A DNA stretch of 64,000 nucleotides, taken from the NCBI RefSeq assembly GCF_012726235.1, contig NZ_JAASAH010000007.1, positions 186,001 to 250,000 of the forward strand. The letters are read 5' to 3'. Under the pieces are notes generated by a model that was not told where the DNA came from, searched no databases, and saw only the letters and a program-made list of their open reading frames with translations. Positions within the stretch are counted from its first letter, which is position 1, and every line of letters begins with the position of its first letter. Positions 16,675 to 25,648 of this stretch are shown here, piece by piece. The stretch is from Streptomyces sp. HNM0574. GTDB taxonomy: Bacteria; Actinomycetota; Actinomycetes; Streptomycetales; Streptomycetaceae. The position numbers were made by a program, and so were the translations under genes.

Positions 16675-19290
16675 TTAGGGCGCGACGCCCACCGTGAGGC
16701 CGTCCCAGCCCTCGACGTGGTCGACGCGGACCGTGTCGCCGTCGCGGATCTCGCCCGCGAGGATCTCGCGGGCCAGCTGGTCGCCGATGGCGGTCTGGGC
16801 GAGGCGGCGGAGGGGACGGGCGCCGTACGCCGGGTCGTTGCCCTCCGTCGCGAGCCACTGGAGCGCGGCGGGGGTGACGTCGAGCGTGAGGCGCCGGTCG
16901 GAGAGCCGCCGCTGGAGGCTGTCGATCTGGAGCCGGGCGATCTCGGCGAGCTCCTCGCCGCTCAGCGCGGAGAAGACGACGAGGTCGTCGAGCCGGTTGA
17001 GGAACTCGGGCCGGAACGCGCCGCGCACGGCCGTGAGCACCTTCTCCCGCTTCTCCTCCGGCTTCGACAGCGGGTCCGTCAGGTACTGGCTGCCGAGGTT
17101 GGAGGTGAGGATGAGGATGGTGTTGCGGAAGTCGACCGTCCGGCCCTGACCGTCCGTGAGCCGCCCGTCGTCGAGCACCTGGAGCAGGATGTCGAAGACG
17201 TCGTGGTGCGCCTTCTCCACCTCGTCCAGCAGGACGACGCTGTACGGGCGGCGGCGTACGGCCTCCGTCAGCTGGCCGCCCTCCTCGTAGCCGACGTACC
17301 CGGGCGGGGCGCCGACGAGGCGGGCGACGGAGTGCTTCTCGCCGTACTCGCTCATGTCGATGCGGACCATGGCGCGTTCGTCGTCGAAGAGGAAGTCGGC
17401 GAGCGCCTTGGCGAGTTCGGTCTTGCCGACGCCGGTGGGGCCGAGGAAGAGGAAGGAGCCGGTGGGGCGGTCGGGGTCGGCGATCCCGGCGCGGGTGCGC
17501 CGCACCGCGTCCGAGACGGCGCGTACGGCCTCGGTCTGGCCGATCAGCCGCTTGCCCAGCTCGTCCTCCATGCGCAGCAGCTTCTGCGTCTCGCCCTCCA
17601 GCAGGCGGCCGGCGGGGATGCCCGTCCAGGAGGCGACGACGTCGGCGATGTCGTCGGAGGCGACCTCCTCCTTGACCATGGTCTGCTTCCGCTCGCCGGA
17701 CTCCTCCGAGGCGGCGGCCTCCTCCTCGGCGGCCGAGGCCTCCTCCAACTCCCGTTCCAGCGCCGGGATCTCGCCGTACAGCAGCTTGGACGCGGCACCG
17801 AAGTCGCCCTCGCGCTGGGCGCGTTCGGCCTGGCCGCGCAGCTCGTCGAGCTTCTCCTTCAGCTCGCCGACCCGGTTGAGACCCTTCTTCTCCTTCTCCC
17901 AGCGCGCGGTGAGGCCGCGCAACTCCTCCTCGCGGTCGGCGAGTTCGCGGCGCAGCCGCTCCAGCCGGGCGACGGAGCCGGGGTCGGTCTCGTTGGCGAG
18001 GGCCAGCTCCTCCATCCGCAACCGGTCGACGGAGCGCTGGAGTTCGTCGATCTCGACGGGCGAGGAGTCGATCTCCATGCGCAGCCGGGACGCGGCCTCG
18101 TCCACCAGGTCGATGGCCTTGTCGGGCAGGAAGCGGGAGGTGATGTACCGGTCGGAGAGGGACGCGGCGGCGACCAGCGCGCTGTCCGCGATCTGCACCT
18201 TGTGGTGCGCCTCGTAGCGGCCCTTGAGCCCGCGCAGGATCGCGATCGAGTCCTCGACGGTGGGCTCGGCGACCAGCACCTGCTGGAAGCGCCGCTCCAG
18301 CGCCGCGTCCTTCTCGATCCGCTCGCGGTACTCGTCCAGCGTCGTCGCGCCGACCATCCGCAGCTCGCCGCGGGCCAGCATCGGCTTGAGCATGTTGCCC
18401 GCGTCCATCGCGGAGTCGCCGCCGGCGCCCGCGCCGACGACGGTGTGCAGCTCGTCGATGAAGGTGATGACCTGGCCGTCGCTCTCCTTGATCTCGGCCA
18501 GGACGGTCTTCAGCCGCTCCTCGAACTCGCCCCGGTACTTCGCGCCCGCGACCATCGCGCCCAGGTCGAGCGCGACCAGCCGCTTGTTGCGCAGCGACTC
18601 GGGCACGTCGCCCTTCACGATCCGCTGGGCCAGCCCCTCGACGACGGCGGTCTTGCCGACGCCGGGCTCGCCGATCAGCACCGGGTTGTTCTTCGTACGC
18701 CGGGAGAGGACCTGGACGACGCGGCGGATCTCCTGGTCGCGGCCGATGACCGGGTCGAGCCTGCCCTCGCGGGCCGAGGCCGTCAGGTCGGTGCCGAACT
18801 TCTCCAGCGCCTTGTAGCTGCCCTCGGGGTCGGGGTTGGTCACGCGCCGGCTGCCGCGGGAGCTGGAGAACGCCTCCAGCAGCTTCTTGTCGCTCGCGCC
18901 GTTCTTCTTCAGCAGCTCGCCGGTGGCCCCGCCCTTGGCGGCGATGCCGATGAGCAGGTGCTCGGTGGAGACGTAGGCGTCGCCGAGGTCCTTGGCGCGC
19001 TGCGCCGCGTCGGCGATGACGGCGAGCAGATCGCGGTCCGGCTCGGGCTTGCCGACGGTGGAGCCCTGGACGCTGGGCAGCGCGGCGAGCTGGCGCTCGG
19101 CCTCGGAGCGCAGGGCCGCCTGGTCGGCCTCGACGGCCGCGAGCAGGTCCTGGATGTTCTCGTTCTCCTCGCCCTCCAGCAGGGCGAGGAGCAGGTGTGC
19201 CGGGGTGATGTCGGGGTGTCCGCCGGTGACGGCACGGCTGTTGGCGGCGCTGATCGCGTCCCGGCTCTTGTTGGTCAGCTCGGCGTCCAC
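16675..19290 (-). CDS. clpB: ATP-dependent disaggregase ClpB
   Basis: 871 residues from GTG 19290 with an AGGAGGAGCC site. It is a hexameric AAA+ chaperone that threads aggregated proteins and works with DnaK. The order is an N-terminal double Clp domain (1-145), NBD1 with Walker A GEPGVGKT (207-214) and Walker B '[10 protein letters not shown]', a long coiled-coil middle domain ('[19 protein letters not shown]'), and NBD2 with GPTGVGKT and '[11 protein letters not shown]'. A HAIR operator lies 87 bp upstream, placing it with the dnaK operon under HspR. The middle domain has an acidic Glu/Ala-rich insert ('[18 protein letters not shown]'). Confidence 0.98.
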   Translation of the reverse strand: MDAELTNKSRDAISAANSRAVTGGHPDITPAHLLLALLEGEENENIQDLLAAVEADQAALRSEAERQLAALPSVQGSTVGKPEPDRDLLAVIADAAQRAKDLGDAYVSTEHLLIGIAAKGGATGELLKKNGASDKKLLEAFSSSRGSRRVTNPDPEGSYKALEKFGTDLTASAREGRLDPVIGRDQEIRRVVQVLSRRTKNNPVLIGEPGVGKTAVVEGLAQRIVKGDVPESLRNKRLVALDLGAMVAGAKYRGEFEERLKTVLAEIKESDGQVITFIDELHTVVGAGAGGDSAMDAGNMLKPMLARGELRMVGATTLDEYRERIEKDAALERRFQQVLVAEPTVEDSIAILRGLKGRYEAHHKVQIADSALVAAASLSDRYITSRFLPDKAIDLVDEAASRLRMEIDSSPVEIDELQRSVDRLRMEELALANETDPGSVARLERLRRELADREEELRGLTARWEKEKKGLNRVGELKEKLDELRGQAERAQREGDFGAASKLLYGEIPALERELEEASAAEEEAAASEESGERKQTMVKEEVASDDIADVVASWTGIPAGRLLEGETQKLLRMEDELGKRLIGQTEAVRAVSDAVRRTRAGIADPDRPTGSFLFLGPTGVGKTELAKALADFLFDDERAMVRIDMSEYGEKHSVARLVGAPPGYVGYEEGGQLTEAVRRRPYSVVLLDEVEKAHHDVFDILLQVLDDGRLTDGQGRTVDFRNTILILTSNLGSQYLTDPLSKPEEKREKVLTAVRGAFRPEFLNRLDDLVVFSALSGEELAEIARLQIDSLQRRLSDRRLTLDVTPAALQWLATEGNDPAYGARPLRRLAQTAIGDQLAREILAGEIRDGDTVRVDHVEGWDGLTVGVAP

Positions 19291-19376
19291 TGCTCTTGGC
19301 TCCTCCTGTGCTCGCGTGCGTCTCGGGTGGGCTGCCCTGCGGGTTCATCCCCGTTGCCAGGTACAGCATCCAGCTA

Positions 19377-19397
19377 GTTGAGTCTATTCCACTCAAC
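19377..19397. promoter_or_regulatory. HAIR operator (HspR-binding) upstream of clpB
   Basis: GTTGAGT-CTATTCC-ACTCAAC matches the HAIR consensus CTTGAGT-N7-ACTCAAG except for the outermost base pair. On the minus strand TTGAGT (19396-19391) can also serve as a -35 element with a weak CTGGAT -10 17 bp on, so bound HspR would block clpB transcription. It also lies just upstream of the divergent PPOX-type gene. Confidence 0.9.
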
Positions 19398-19408
19398 TCT
19401 CCGGTGAC

Positions 19409-19421
19409 TAGATTCGTTCCC
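19409..19421 (+). promoter_or_regulatory. -10 element and leaderless start of the PPOX-type gene
   Basis: TAGATT at 19409-19414 is followed by seven bases and then ATG 19422. No ribosome site is present, which suggests a leaderless transcript starting at or near the ATG. Confidence 0.35.
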
Positions 19422-19880
19422 ATGACTCCGACGACACCGACGCCTTCGACACCGGCCGCCCGCCCCCTCGACCCCGCCGCCTTCCTCGCCTTCTGGCGCG
19501 AGGCGCACTACGCCACCCTCACCACCGTCCGCCGCAACGGCACCCCGCACGTGGTGCCCGTCAGCGTCACCTACGAGCCCGCCGACGAGGCCGACCCCAC
19601 GGCAGGCGGCACGGCCCGCGTGGTGGCGAGCCGGGGCAGCCAGAAGGTCCGCAACATCGCGGCGCGGGGCGAGGAGGGGCTGCGCGTCGCGCTCTGCCAG
19701 GTGGACCGGGGACGCTGGGCCACGCTGGAGGGGGTCGCGCGCATCCGCGAGGACGCGCCCGCGGTACGGGACGCCGAACGGCGGTTCGCCGAGCGGTACA
19801 GCCGCGAGCCGCGCCCCAACCCGGAACGCGTCCTCGTCGAGATCACCGTCGACCGCACGATGGGCCGGACCCCCGCCTGA
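19422..19880 (+). CDS. PPOX-class F420-dependent oxidoreductase-like protein
   Basis: 152 residues from ATG 19422. It has the split beta-barrel flavin/F420-binding fold: 'HYATLTTVRRNGTPHVVPVSVTYE' at the start, the phosphate-loop-like 'VASRGSQKVRNI', then 'CQVDRGRWATLEGVARI'. Members reduce or bind F420, FMN, biliverdin or heme in actinobacteria, and the substrate here is unknown. The 100-residue core is preceded by a short Thr/Pro linker. It is divergent from clpB and shares its control region, so heat-shock co-regulation is conceivable but not shown. It converges on the protease gene 32 bp away. Confidence 0.82.
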   Translation: MTPTTPTPSTPAARPLDPAAFLAFWREAHYATLTTVRRNGTPHVVPVSVTYEPADEADPTAGGTARVVASRGSQKVRNIAARGEEGLRVALCQVDRGRWATLEGVARIREDAPAVRDAERRFAERYSREPRPNPERVLVEITVDRTMGRTPA

Positions 19881-19912
19881 CGGGGAACCGGCCCATCCGG
19901 TACCGCCGCGGC

Positions 19913-20740
19913 TCAGCGCGGCGCCGTACCGGCCATCCGCGCGTGGACCCGCTCGGCCGCCTCCGGGAAGGGGCGGCCGAGCAGTTCGTTCTCGCCGCCC
20001 AGCGAGGTGACGCCGACGAGCGTGCCGGACTGCCGGGACGCGTCGTAGTCCCGCAGCCAGGGGCCGCCGCTGACGCCCTGCGTCAGGCGGCACGGCCGGA
20101 GGGTGAGCGCGCCGGCGTTCACCGAGGGCCGGGCGTCCGGCCCGTGCGCGCGGGCCTTGCCGCGGCAGTACTTGAGCGTCTCCCCGTCGTACGGCGAGAC
20201 GGCCGGGTAGCCGAGGGAGAGGGTCGGGCCGCCGCCGACGGGGCCGAAGCGCAGCGCGTTGGAGCCGTGCTTCTCGGCGAGCGTCTTCCCGTTCCGTTCC
20301 GGGAAGCGGAGGAACGCCCAGTCGTGCGGCAGGATCTCGTCGACCGGCTTGGAGACGTCCCAGCCCGGCGCCGTCTCCCAGGTCGTGGTGCGCCAGCCCT
20401 TGTCGACGACGGCCTCGGGGCCACCGCCGCGGTCGTAGCCGGGCACGAAGTAGACCGCGCGCGGCGGCTTTCCACGCTCCGGGTTCTCGATGCAGTGCGC
20501 CGCCGTGGCGACGACACTGCCGTTGGCCGAGTCGACGACCGAGCCCGAGCAGGACTCCATCCCTCCGCCGGGGAACTCGGCGACGAGCTTGCCGACGGTC
20601 CCGACCGTACGGTCCGGCCAGGTGGCGCCCGCCGGATCGGGAGCGGCGGAGGAGGCGGGGGTCGCGCCGAGTACGCCGAGGGCTGTCGCGGTCGTCGCGG
20701 TGAGTACGAAAGCGGCGCCTGCCGCGCGTATCGTCTTCAT
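19913..20740 (-). CDS. Secreted trypsin-like serine peptidase
   Basis: 275 residues from ATG 20740. A signal peptide of about 33 residues ('AAFVLTATTATALGVLGATP', Ala-Ala cleavage region) precedes the mature chain. The chymotrypsin-fold triad can be assigned to His82 in 'ATAAHC', Asp140 in 'ILPHDWAFLRF' and Ser224 in 'QGVSGGPW'. The Cys pairs C64/C83 and C192/C217 fit the usual disulfides. The opening resembles V8-like/glutamyl endopeptidase relatives of Streptomyces. It stands alone between the PPOX gene and the hspR terminator. Confidence 0.9.
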   Translation of the reverse strand: MKTIRAAGAAFVLTATTATALGVLGATPASSAAPDPAGATWPDRTVGTVGKLVAEFPGGGMESCSGSVVDSANGSVVATAAHCIENPERGKPPRAVYFVPGYDRGGGPEAVVDKGWRTTTWETAPGWDVSKPVDEILPHDWAFLRFPERNGKTLAEKHGSNALRFGPVGGGPTLSLGYPAVSPYDGETLKYCRGKARAHGPDARPSVNAGALTLRPCRLTQGVSGGPWLRDYDASRQSGTLVGVTSLGGENELLGRPFPEAAERVHARMAGTAPR

Positions 20741-20915
20741 GCCCCAACGCTCCGCCCCGGCATCACCGGGCACCTAACCGCGTTCACCCGTCCGTGTCGG
20801 GCGGCAGGAAGCGGCACCGGGCGCCGGGCGCCCCGCGCACGGGGTCGCACCCGGGCGCACGGCCCCCGCAACACCCCTGCCCCGCACGGCAGTTGAGCCC
20901 GCGCCGCACACGAAA

Positions 20916-20944
20916 GAGGCCCGGGCACGATGTGCCCGGGCCTC
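20916..20944 (-). terminator. Terminator of the dnaK-grpE-dnaJ-hspR operon
   Basis: A perfect 13-bp stem (20916-20928 with 20932-20944) with a three-base loop, followed on the minus strand by TTTCGTG, lies 18 bases after the hspR stop. Confidence 0.85.
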
Positions 20945-20961
20945 CTCGGCGTTCTGACGCG

Positions 20962-21405
20962 TCACCTGCGGCGGGGACGCCAGACCACCAGCGCGTTCGA
21001 CGGGTGCACGTCCTCGTACGGGACGAGATCCCGCCGGTAGGAGGCGTGCACCTGGGCCTCCCGCTGCTGCATGGCGGCCGCGGCGCCCTCAACCGCCTGC
21101 TGGAGTTCGGCGGCGCGGGCCTGAAGCGCGGCGACCTGGTTCTCCAGTTCGATGATGCGCTTGATGCCCGCGAGGTTGATGCCCTCGTCCTGGCTCAGCC
21201 GCTGGACCTCCCGCAGGAGTTCGATGTCCCGGGCCGAGTACCTGCGCCCGCGCCCGGCCGTACGGTCCGGGGAGACCAGGCCCAGCCGGTCGTACTGACG
21301 CAGGGTCTGCGGGTGCAGACCGGAGAGCTGAGCGGCGACCGAGATGACGTAGACCGGGGTTTCCTCGGTCAGCTCGTACGGATTCCTTCGCCCTCGGCCG
21401 TCCAC
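20962..21405 (-). CDS. hspR: Heat-shock repressor HspR (MerR family)
   Basis: 147 residues from GTG 21405, starting two bases after the dnaJ stop. The MerR-type winged helix is at about 17-85: 'YVISVAAQLSGLHPQTLRQYDRLGLV', 'GRGRRYSARDIELLREVQRLSQDEGINLAGIKRII', then a coiled coil. HspR binds HAIR sequences with DnaK as co-repressor. Three HAIR sites in this window (two upstream of dnaK, one upstream of clpB) give a self-contained feedback circuit, because hspR is the last gene of the dnaK operon. The C-terminal tail ends in a basic cluster. Confidence 0.97.
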   Translation of the reverse strand: MDGRGRRNPYELTEETPVYVISVAAQLSGLHPQTLRQYDRLGLVSPDRTAGRGRRYSARDIELLREVQRLSQDEGINLAGIKRIIELENQVAALQARAAELQQAVEGAAAAMQQREAQVHASYRRDLVPYEDVHPSNALVVWRPRRR

Positions 21406-21406
21406 T

Positions 21407-22606
21407 TCAGTCTCCCTTCGCGGCCTTGAACAACGCCGCCCTCGGGTCCTCGCCCGCGGTGGCGTCGCGGTAGGACTCCAGGGTGTCCCGCGCCTTGTCG
21501 CTCAGCTCGCCCGGCACGGCGACCTCGATGGTGACCAGCAGATCGCCCCGCGTCCCGTCCTTCCGGGCCGCTCCCTTGCCGCGCGCCCGCATCGTACGCC
21601 CGCTCGGGGTGCCCGGCGGAAGCTTCAGCGTGACGGGCGGACCGCCGAGCGTCGGGACCGTCACCTCGCCGCCGAGCGCCGCCTCCGGGAAGGTGACGGG
21701 TACGGTGACGGTGAGGTTGTCGCCCTTGCGGCCGAAGACCGGGTGCGCGTCGACGTGCACCACGACGAAGAGATCGCCGTTCGGCCCGCCGCGCTCGCCC
21801 GGGGCGCCCTTGCCGCGCAGCCGGATCCGCTGCCCGTCGGTCACCCCGGCGGGAATGCGGACCTGCATGGTGCGCGAACTCGTCGCCCGGCCCGAGCCCT
21901 TGCAGGTGTCGCAGGGGTCCTCGGCGATCAGGCCGCGGCCCTTGCAGTCCACGCAGGGGTCGGTCAGGGAGAAGCCGCCGCCCCCGCCGCGCGACACCTG
22001 ACCGGTGCCGACGCAGGTGGGGCAGACGCGCGGGGTGCCGTTCTTGTCGCCCGTCCCCGCGCACACCTTGCAGGCGGCGGAGGAGGACATCCGCAGCGGG
22101 ACCGTCGCCCCGTCCACGGCCTCGGTGAAGCTGAGCGTCACCTCGGACTCGACGTCCTGGCCGCGCCGCGGCTGCGTACGGGTGCCCGCACCGCCGCGGT
22201 TGAACAGGCCGCCGAAGACGTCGCCGAGCCCGCCGCCGCCGAAGCCGCCGGCGCCGCCGGCACCGCCCGGCTGGCCTCCGCCCGGGGCGCCCCCGAAGAG
22301 GTCGCCCAGGTCGAAGTTGAAGCCGCCGGGGCCGCCGGGACCGCCGGGGCCACCGGGCCGGTACCCGCTGCCGAAGAGGGTGCGCGCCTCGTCGTACTCC
22401 TTGCGGCGCTTGGCGTCCCCGAGGACGTCGTACGCCTCGGAGGCGTCCTTGAAGCGCTCCTCGGCCTTCGGATCACCCTTGTTGGCGTCCGGATGGTTCT
22501 CGCGCGCGAGCTTCCGGTACGCCTTCTTGATCTCGGCTTCGGTGGCGTCCTTCGGGACACCGAGAACCTTGTAGTAGTCCTTCTCGATGAAGTCCTTCGT
22601 ACTCAT
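21407..22606 (-). CDS. dnaJ: Co-chaperone DnaJ
   Basis: 399 residues from ATG 22606. It is a full type I DnaJ: J-domain with the HPD loop in '[14 protein letters not shown]', a long Gly/Phe-rich linker unusually rich in GGPGG repeats, the four zinc-binding CXXCXGXG repeats ([32 protein letters not shown]), and the C-terminal substrate-binding domains. It stimulates DnaK ATPase and delivers clients. It lies between grpE and hspR in the operon with almost no spacing to hspR. Confidence 0.97.
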   Translation of the reverse strand: MSTKDFIEKDYYKVLGVPKDATEAEIKKAYRKLARENHPDANKGDPKAEERFKDASEAYDVLGDAKRRKEYDEARTLFGSGYRPGGPGGPGGPGGFNFDLGDLFGGAPGGGQPGGAGGAGGFGGGGLGDVFGGLFNRGGAGTRTQPRRGQDVESEVTLSFTEAVDGATVPLRMSSSAACKVCAGTGDKNGTPRVCPTCVGTGQVSRGGGGGFSLTDPCVDCKGRGLIAEDPCDTCKGSGRATSSRTMQVRIPAGVTDGQRIRLRGKGAPGERGGPNGDLFVVVHVDAHPVFGRKGDNLTVTVPVTFPEAALGGEVTVPTLGGPPVTLKLPPGTPSGRTMRARGKGAARKDGTRGDLLVTIEVAVPGELSDKARDTLESYRDATAGEDPRAALFKAAKGD

Positions 22607-22654
22607 CCCCGGTGTCCCTCCTCCCGCTCGTCGATCTCTGCCGCTCCCTGACCG

Positions 22655-23359
22655 TCAGCCCTTGTCCGGGCCACTGGCGTCCTCTTCCTCCGCGGACTCG
22701 TCCGAGGACGAACCGCCGGGCTGGGCGCCGGGCTGGGGCTCGGCGACGCCGACCCGCGCGGGGCGAATGGTGCGCTCGCCCACCCGGTACCCGGGCTGGA
22801 GGATCTGCACGCACGTCGTCTCGGTGACGTCCGGTGAGTACGAGTGCATCAGGGCCTCGTGGACGTTCGGGTCGAAGGGCTCGCCCTCCTTGCCGAACTG
22901 CATCAGGCCCATCTTGGCCACGACCGTCTCCAGCGACTCGGCCACCGACTTGAAGCCGCCGACCAGTTCGCCGTGGTCCCGTGCCCGGCCGATGTCGTCG
23001 AGCACGGGCAGCAGGTCCGTCAGGAGGTTCGCGACGGCGACCTCCTTCACGGCCACGCGGTCCCGGTCCACCCGGCGACGGTAGTTCTGGAACTCCGCCT
23101 GGAGCCGCTGGACGTCCTGCGTGCGCTCGGAGAGCGCCGTGCGGGCCTGGTCCAGCTGCGCGATCAGCGAAGCGTCCGTGTCCACGTCCGCCTCGGCGGA
23201 CTCGCTCGCGTCCCCGGCCGGGGCCGCCGGGCCGCCCGCCTCTTCGGCGGAAGCGGACCCGGCGGCCTTCGCCGCAGCGTCGTCGGACGATGTGGCGTCT
23301 GCACCGGCTTCGGCGGGGACGTCAGGCTCCTTGTCGAAGCCCGGGGTCTCCTCCGTCAC
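22655..23359 (-). CDS. grpE: Nucleotide exchange factor GrpE
   Basis: 234 residues from GTG 23359. The start overlaps the dnaK stop by four bases (GTGA). The N-terminal 75 residues are acidic and Ala-rich, followed by the long GrpE coiled coil ('[21 protein letters not shown]') and the beta-wing domain with '[17 protein letters not shown]'. It releases ADP from DnaK. The C-terminus has a Ser/Asp/Glu tail. It is an essential partner of the adjacent dnaK and dnaJ. Confidence 0.97.
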   Translation of the reverse strand: MTEETPGFDKEPDVPAEAGADATSSDDAAAKAAGSASAEEAGGPAAPAGDASESAEADVDTDASLIAQLDQARTALSERTQDVQRLQAEFQNYRRRVDRDRVAVKEVAVANLLTDLLPVLDDIGRARDHGELVGGFKSVAESLETVVAKMGLMQFGKEGEPFDPNVHEALMHSYSPDVTETTCVQILQPGYRVGERTIRPARVGVAEPQPGAQPGGSSSDESAEEEDASGPDKG

Positions 23360-25227
23360 GCGGCACCACCCTTGGGCTTCTGCTCGTCGTCGACGATCTC
23401 GGCGTCGACGACGTCGTCGTCGGCGTCCTTGGCGTCGGCCTTGGCGTCACCGGCGTCGGCACCGGCGGCCTGGCCCTCGGCACCCTGCGCGGCCTGGGCG
23501 TCGGCGTACATGGCCTGGCCCAGCTTCTGGCTGGTGGCGGCGACCTTCTCGCTGGCCTCGCGGATGGCCGCGGTGTCCTCGCCCTTGAGCTTCTCCTTCA
23601 GGTCGGAGACGGCCGTCTCGACCTCGGTCTTGACCTCGGCCGGGACCTTCTCCTCGTTCTCCTTGAGGAAGTTCTCGGTCGTGTAGACGAGCTGCTCGGC
23701 CTGGTTCCGCGTCTCGGCGGACTCGCGGCGCTTGGCGTCCTCGTCCGCGTACTGCTCGGCCTCGCGCATCATGCGCTCGATGTCGTCCTTCGGCAGGCTG
23801 GACCCGCCGGTGACCTGCATCTTCTGCTCCTTGCCCGTGCCGAGGTCCTTCGCCGACACGTGCATGATGCCGTTCGCGTCGATGTCGAAGGTGACCTCGA
23901 TCTGCGGGACGTTCCGCGGGGCCGGGGGCAGACCGGTCAGCTCGAACATGCCGAGCTTCTTGTTGTACGCCGCGATCTCGCGCTCGCCCTGGAAGACCTG
24001 GATCTGCACCGACGGCTGGTTGTCCTCGGCCGTGGTGAAGGTCTCCGAACGCTTCGTCGGAATCGTGGTGTTGCGCTCGATGAGCTTGGTCATGATGCCG
24101 CCCTTGGTCTCGATACCGAGGGACAGCGGGGTGACGTCCAGCAGCAGGACGTCCTTGACCTCGCCCTTGAGCACGCCGGCCTGGAGGGTGGCGCCGATGG
24201 CGACGACCTCGTCCGGGTTGACGCCCTTGTTGGCGTCCTTGCCGCCGGTCAGCTCCTTGACCATGTCGGCGACGGCGGGCATACGCGTCGAACCGCCGAC
24301 GAGGACCACGTGGTCGATGTCGGACAGCTGGATGCCGGCGTCCTTGATGACGTTGTGGAACGGCACCTTGCAGCGGTCCAGCAGGTCCTGGGACAGCTGC
24401 TGGAACTGAGCGCGCGTCAGCTTCTCGTCCAGGTGCAGCGGGCCCTCGGCGGAGGCCGTGATGTAGGGCAGGTTGATCGTGGTCTCGGTGGAGCTGGAGA
24501 GCTCGATCTTCGCCTTCTCGGCGGCCTCGCGGAGCCGCTGGAGCGCCATCTTGTCCTTGGACAGGTCGACGCCGTTGGAGTTCTGGAACTGCTTGACCAG
24601 GTGGTCGACGATGCGCTGGTCCCAGTCGTCACCACCGAGGTGGTTGTCACCGTTGGTGGCCTTCACCTCGACGACGCCGTCGCCGATCTCCAGCAGCGAG
24701 ACGTCGAACGTACCGCCACCGAGGTCGAAGACCAGGATCGTCTGGTCTTCCTTCTCCAGGCCGTAGGCCAGGGCGGCGGCGGTGGGCTCGTTGACGATGC
24801 GCAGGACGTTGAGGCCCGCGATCTCACCGGCCTCCTTGGTGGCCTGGCGCTCCGCGTCGTTGAAGTACGCGGGCACGGTGACGACCGCGTCCTCGACCTT
24901 CTCGCCCAGGTAGGCCTCGGCGTCCCGCTTCAGCTTCTGCAGGATGAAGGCGCTCATCTGCTGCGGGTTGAAGTCCTTGCCGTCCAGGTCGATCTTCCAG
25001 TCGGTGCCCATGTGGCGCTTGACCGAGCGCACCGTCCGGTCGACGTTGGTGACGGCCTGGCGCTTGGCCACCTCACCGACCAGAACCTCGCCGTTCTTGG
25101 CGAAGGCGACGACGGACGGCGTGGTCCTGGCGCCCTCGGCATTGGTGATGACGGTGGACTCACCGCCCTCGAGAACACTGACGACGGAGTTCGTCGTACC
25201 CAGGTCGATGCCGACCGCACGTGCCAT
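23356..25227 (-). CDS. dnaK: Chaperone DnaK (Hsp70)
   Basis: 623 residues from ATG 25227 with GGAGG ten bases upstream. It begins '[13 protein letters not shown]' (phosphate 1 loop), has '[14 protein letters not shown]' and '[12 protein letters not shown]' in the ATPase domain, a beta-sandwich substrate domain, and a helical lid with a Gln/Ala/Gly/Asp-rich C-terminal tail. It heads the dnaK-grpE-dnaJ-hspR operon. Two HAIR operators lie upstream, at about 23 and 75 bp from the start, so tight repression by HspR is expected. The frame extends further upstream but without a better start. Confidence 0.98.
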   Translation of the reverse strand: MARAVGIDLGTTNSVVSVLEGGESTVITNAEGARTTPSVVAFAKNGEVLVGEVAKRQAVTNVDRTVRSVKRHMGTDWKIDLDGKDFNPQQMSAFILQKLKRDAEAYLGEKVEDAVVTVPAYFNDAERQATKEAGEIAGLNVLRIVNEPTAAALAYGLEKEDQTILVFDLGGGTFDVSLLEIGDGVVEVKATNGDNHLGGDDWDQRIVDHLVKQFQNSNGVDLSKDKMALQRLREAAEKAKIELSSSTETTINLPYITASAEGPLHLDEKLTRAQFQQLSQDLLDRCKVPFHNVIKDAGIQLSDIDHVVLVGGSTRMPAVADMVKELTGGKDANKGVNPDEVVAIGATLQAGVLKGEVKDVLLLDVTPLSLGIETKGGIMTKLIERNTTIPTKRSETFTTAEDNQPSVQIQVFQGEREIAAYNKKLGMFELTGLPPAPRNVPQIEVTFDIDANGIMHVSAKDLGTGKEQKMQVTGGSSLPKDDIERMMREAEQYADEDAKRRESAETRNQAEQLVYTTENFLKENEEKVPAEVKTEVETAVSDLKEKLKGEDTAAIREASEKVAATSQKLGQAMYADAQAAQGAEGQAAGADAGDAKADAKDADDDVVDAEIVDDEQKPKGGAA

Positions 25228-25249
25228 TTCGTGTTCCTCCAGCTGATGT

Positions 25250-25270
25250 CTTGAGTGAAGCTGACTCAAG
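25250..25270. promoter_or_regulatory. HAIR operator 1 (perfect) upstream of dnaK
   Basis: CTTGAGT-GAAGCTG-ACTCAAG is an exact HAIR palindrome. It lies in the dnaK leader, downstream of the probable promoter. Confidence 0.95.
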
Positions 25271-25293
25271 AGTGCACGAGGAACCCGGAGGCG

Positions 25294-25322
25294 TCAATAC
25301 GGTTGAGTCTATCCCACTCAAC
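25294..25322 (-). promoter_or_regulatory. HAIR operator 2 overlapping the dnaK promoter
   Basis: GTTGAGT-CTATCCC-ACTCAAC (25302-25322) is HAIR-like with changed outer bases, almost identical to the clpB site. On the minus strand TTGAGT (25321-25316) and TATTGA (25299-25294), 16 bp apart, look like -35 and -10 elements, so repressor and polymerase would compete. Confidence 0.85.
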
Positions 25323-25648
25323 TCTTATGCCGACTTTATGCGCAGCCCGTTATTTCCGCAGGTCACAGCGGTACGACAGGGGACGGCACACAGGAAGCGG
25401 AACGGTCCCGACGGCGGCGGGGCGGCGGACGACGAAGGCGCGGCGGAGGGCGGCACGGAACCCGGGTACCCGACCCGGTGAACTGAGGGTCACCTGGGCG
25501 ACACACATCACCCCCGCGTCGGCTACAGAGGGCCGCGCGCAGTGGGTAGTCTCAGACAGACTGGATAAGTTACCGCTTAGTAAAGGGCGTCGCGCTCGGC
25601 GGCGCGTACCCCCGACAGCAAGCTGCCCCGCAGGTTCGAGGAGCCGTT
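25323..25648. other. Intergenic region between dnaK and the EtfD-like gene
   Basis: This is the 326-bp rest of the divergent control region. It is GC-rich up to about 25500 with no gene, then becomes AT-richer (25540-25585) and contains the 14-bp palindrome described separately and the probable promoter of the downstream gene. Confidence 0.5.
25570..25583. promoter_or_regulatory. Palindrome TTAC-N6-GTAA, candidate operator of the EtfD-like gene
   Basis: TTACCGCTTAGTAA lies in an AT-rich island 66 bp before the EtfD-like start. Its size and symmetry suit a TetR-type fatty-acid-degradation regulator. The regulator is not identified; only the symmetry is seen. Confidence 0.4.

Noticed and set aside
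15955..19377. 1140-codon plus-strand open frame opposite clpB
   Set aside because: Antisense shadow with repetitive Leu/Val/Gly/Asp composition. The minus strand is an unambiguous ClpB.
22981..25254. 757-codon plus-strand frame opposite dnaK
   Set aside because: Antisense shadow of dnaK, with no domain of its own.
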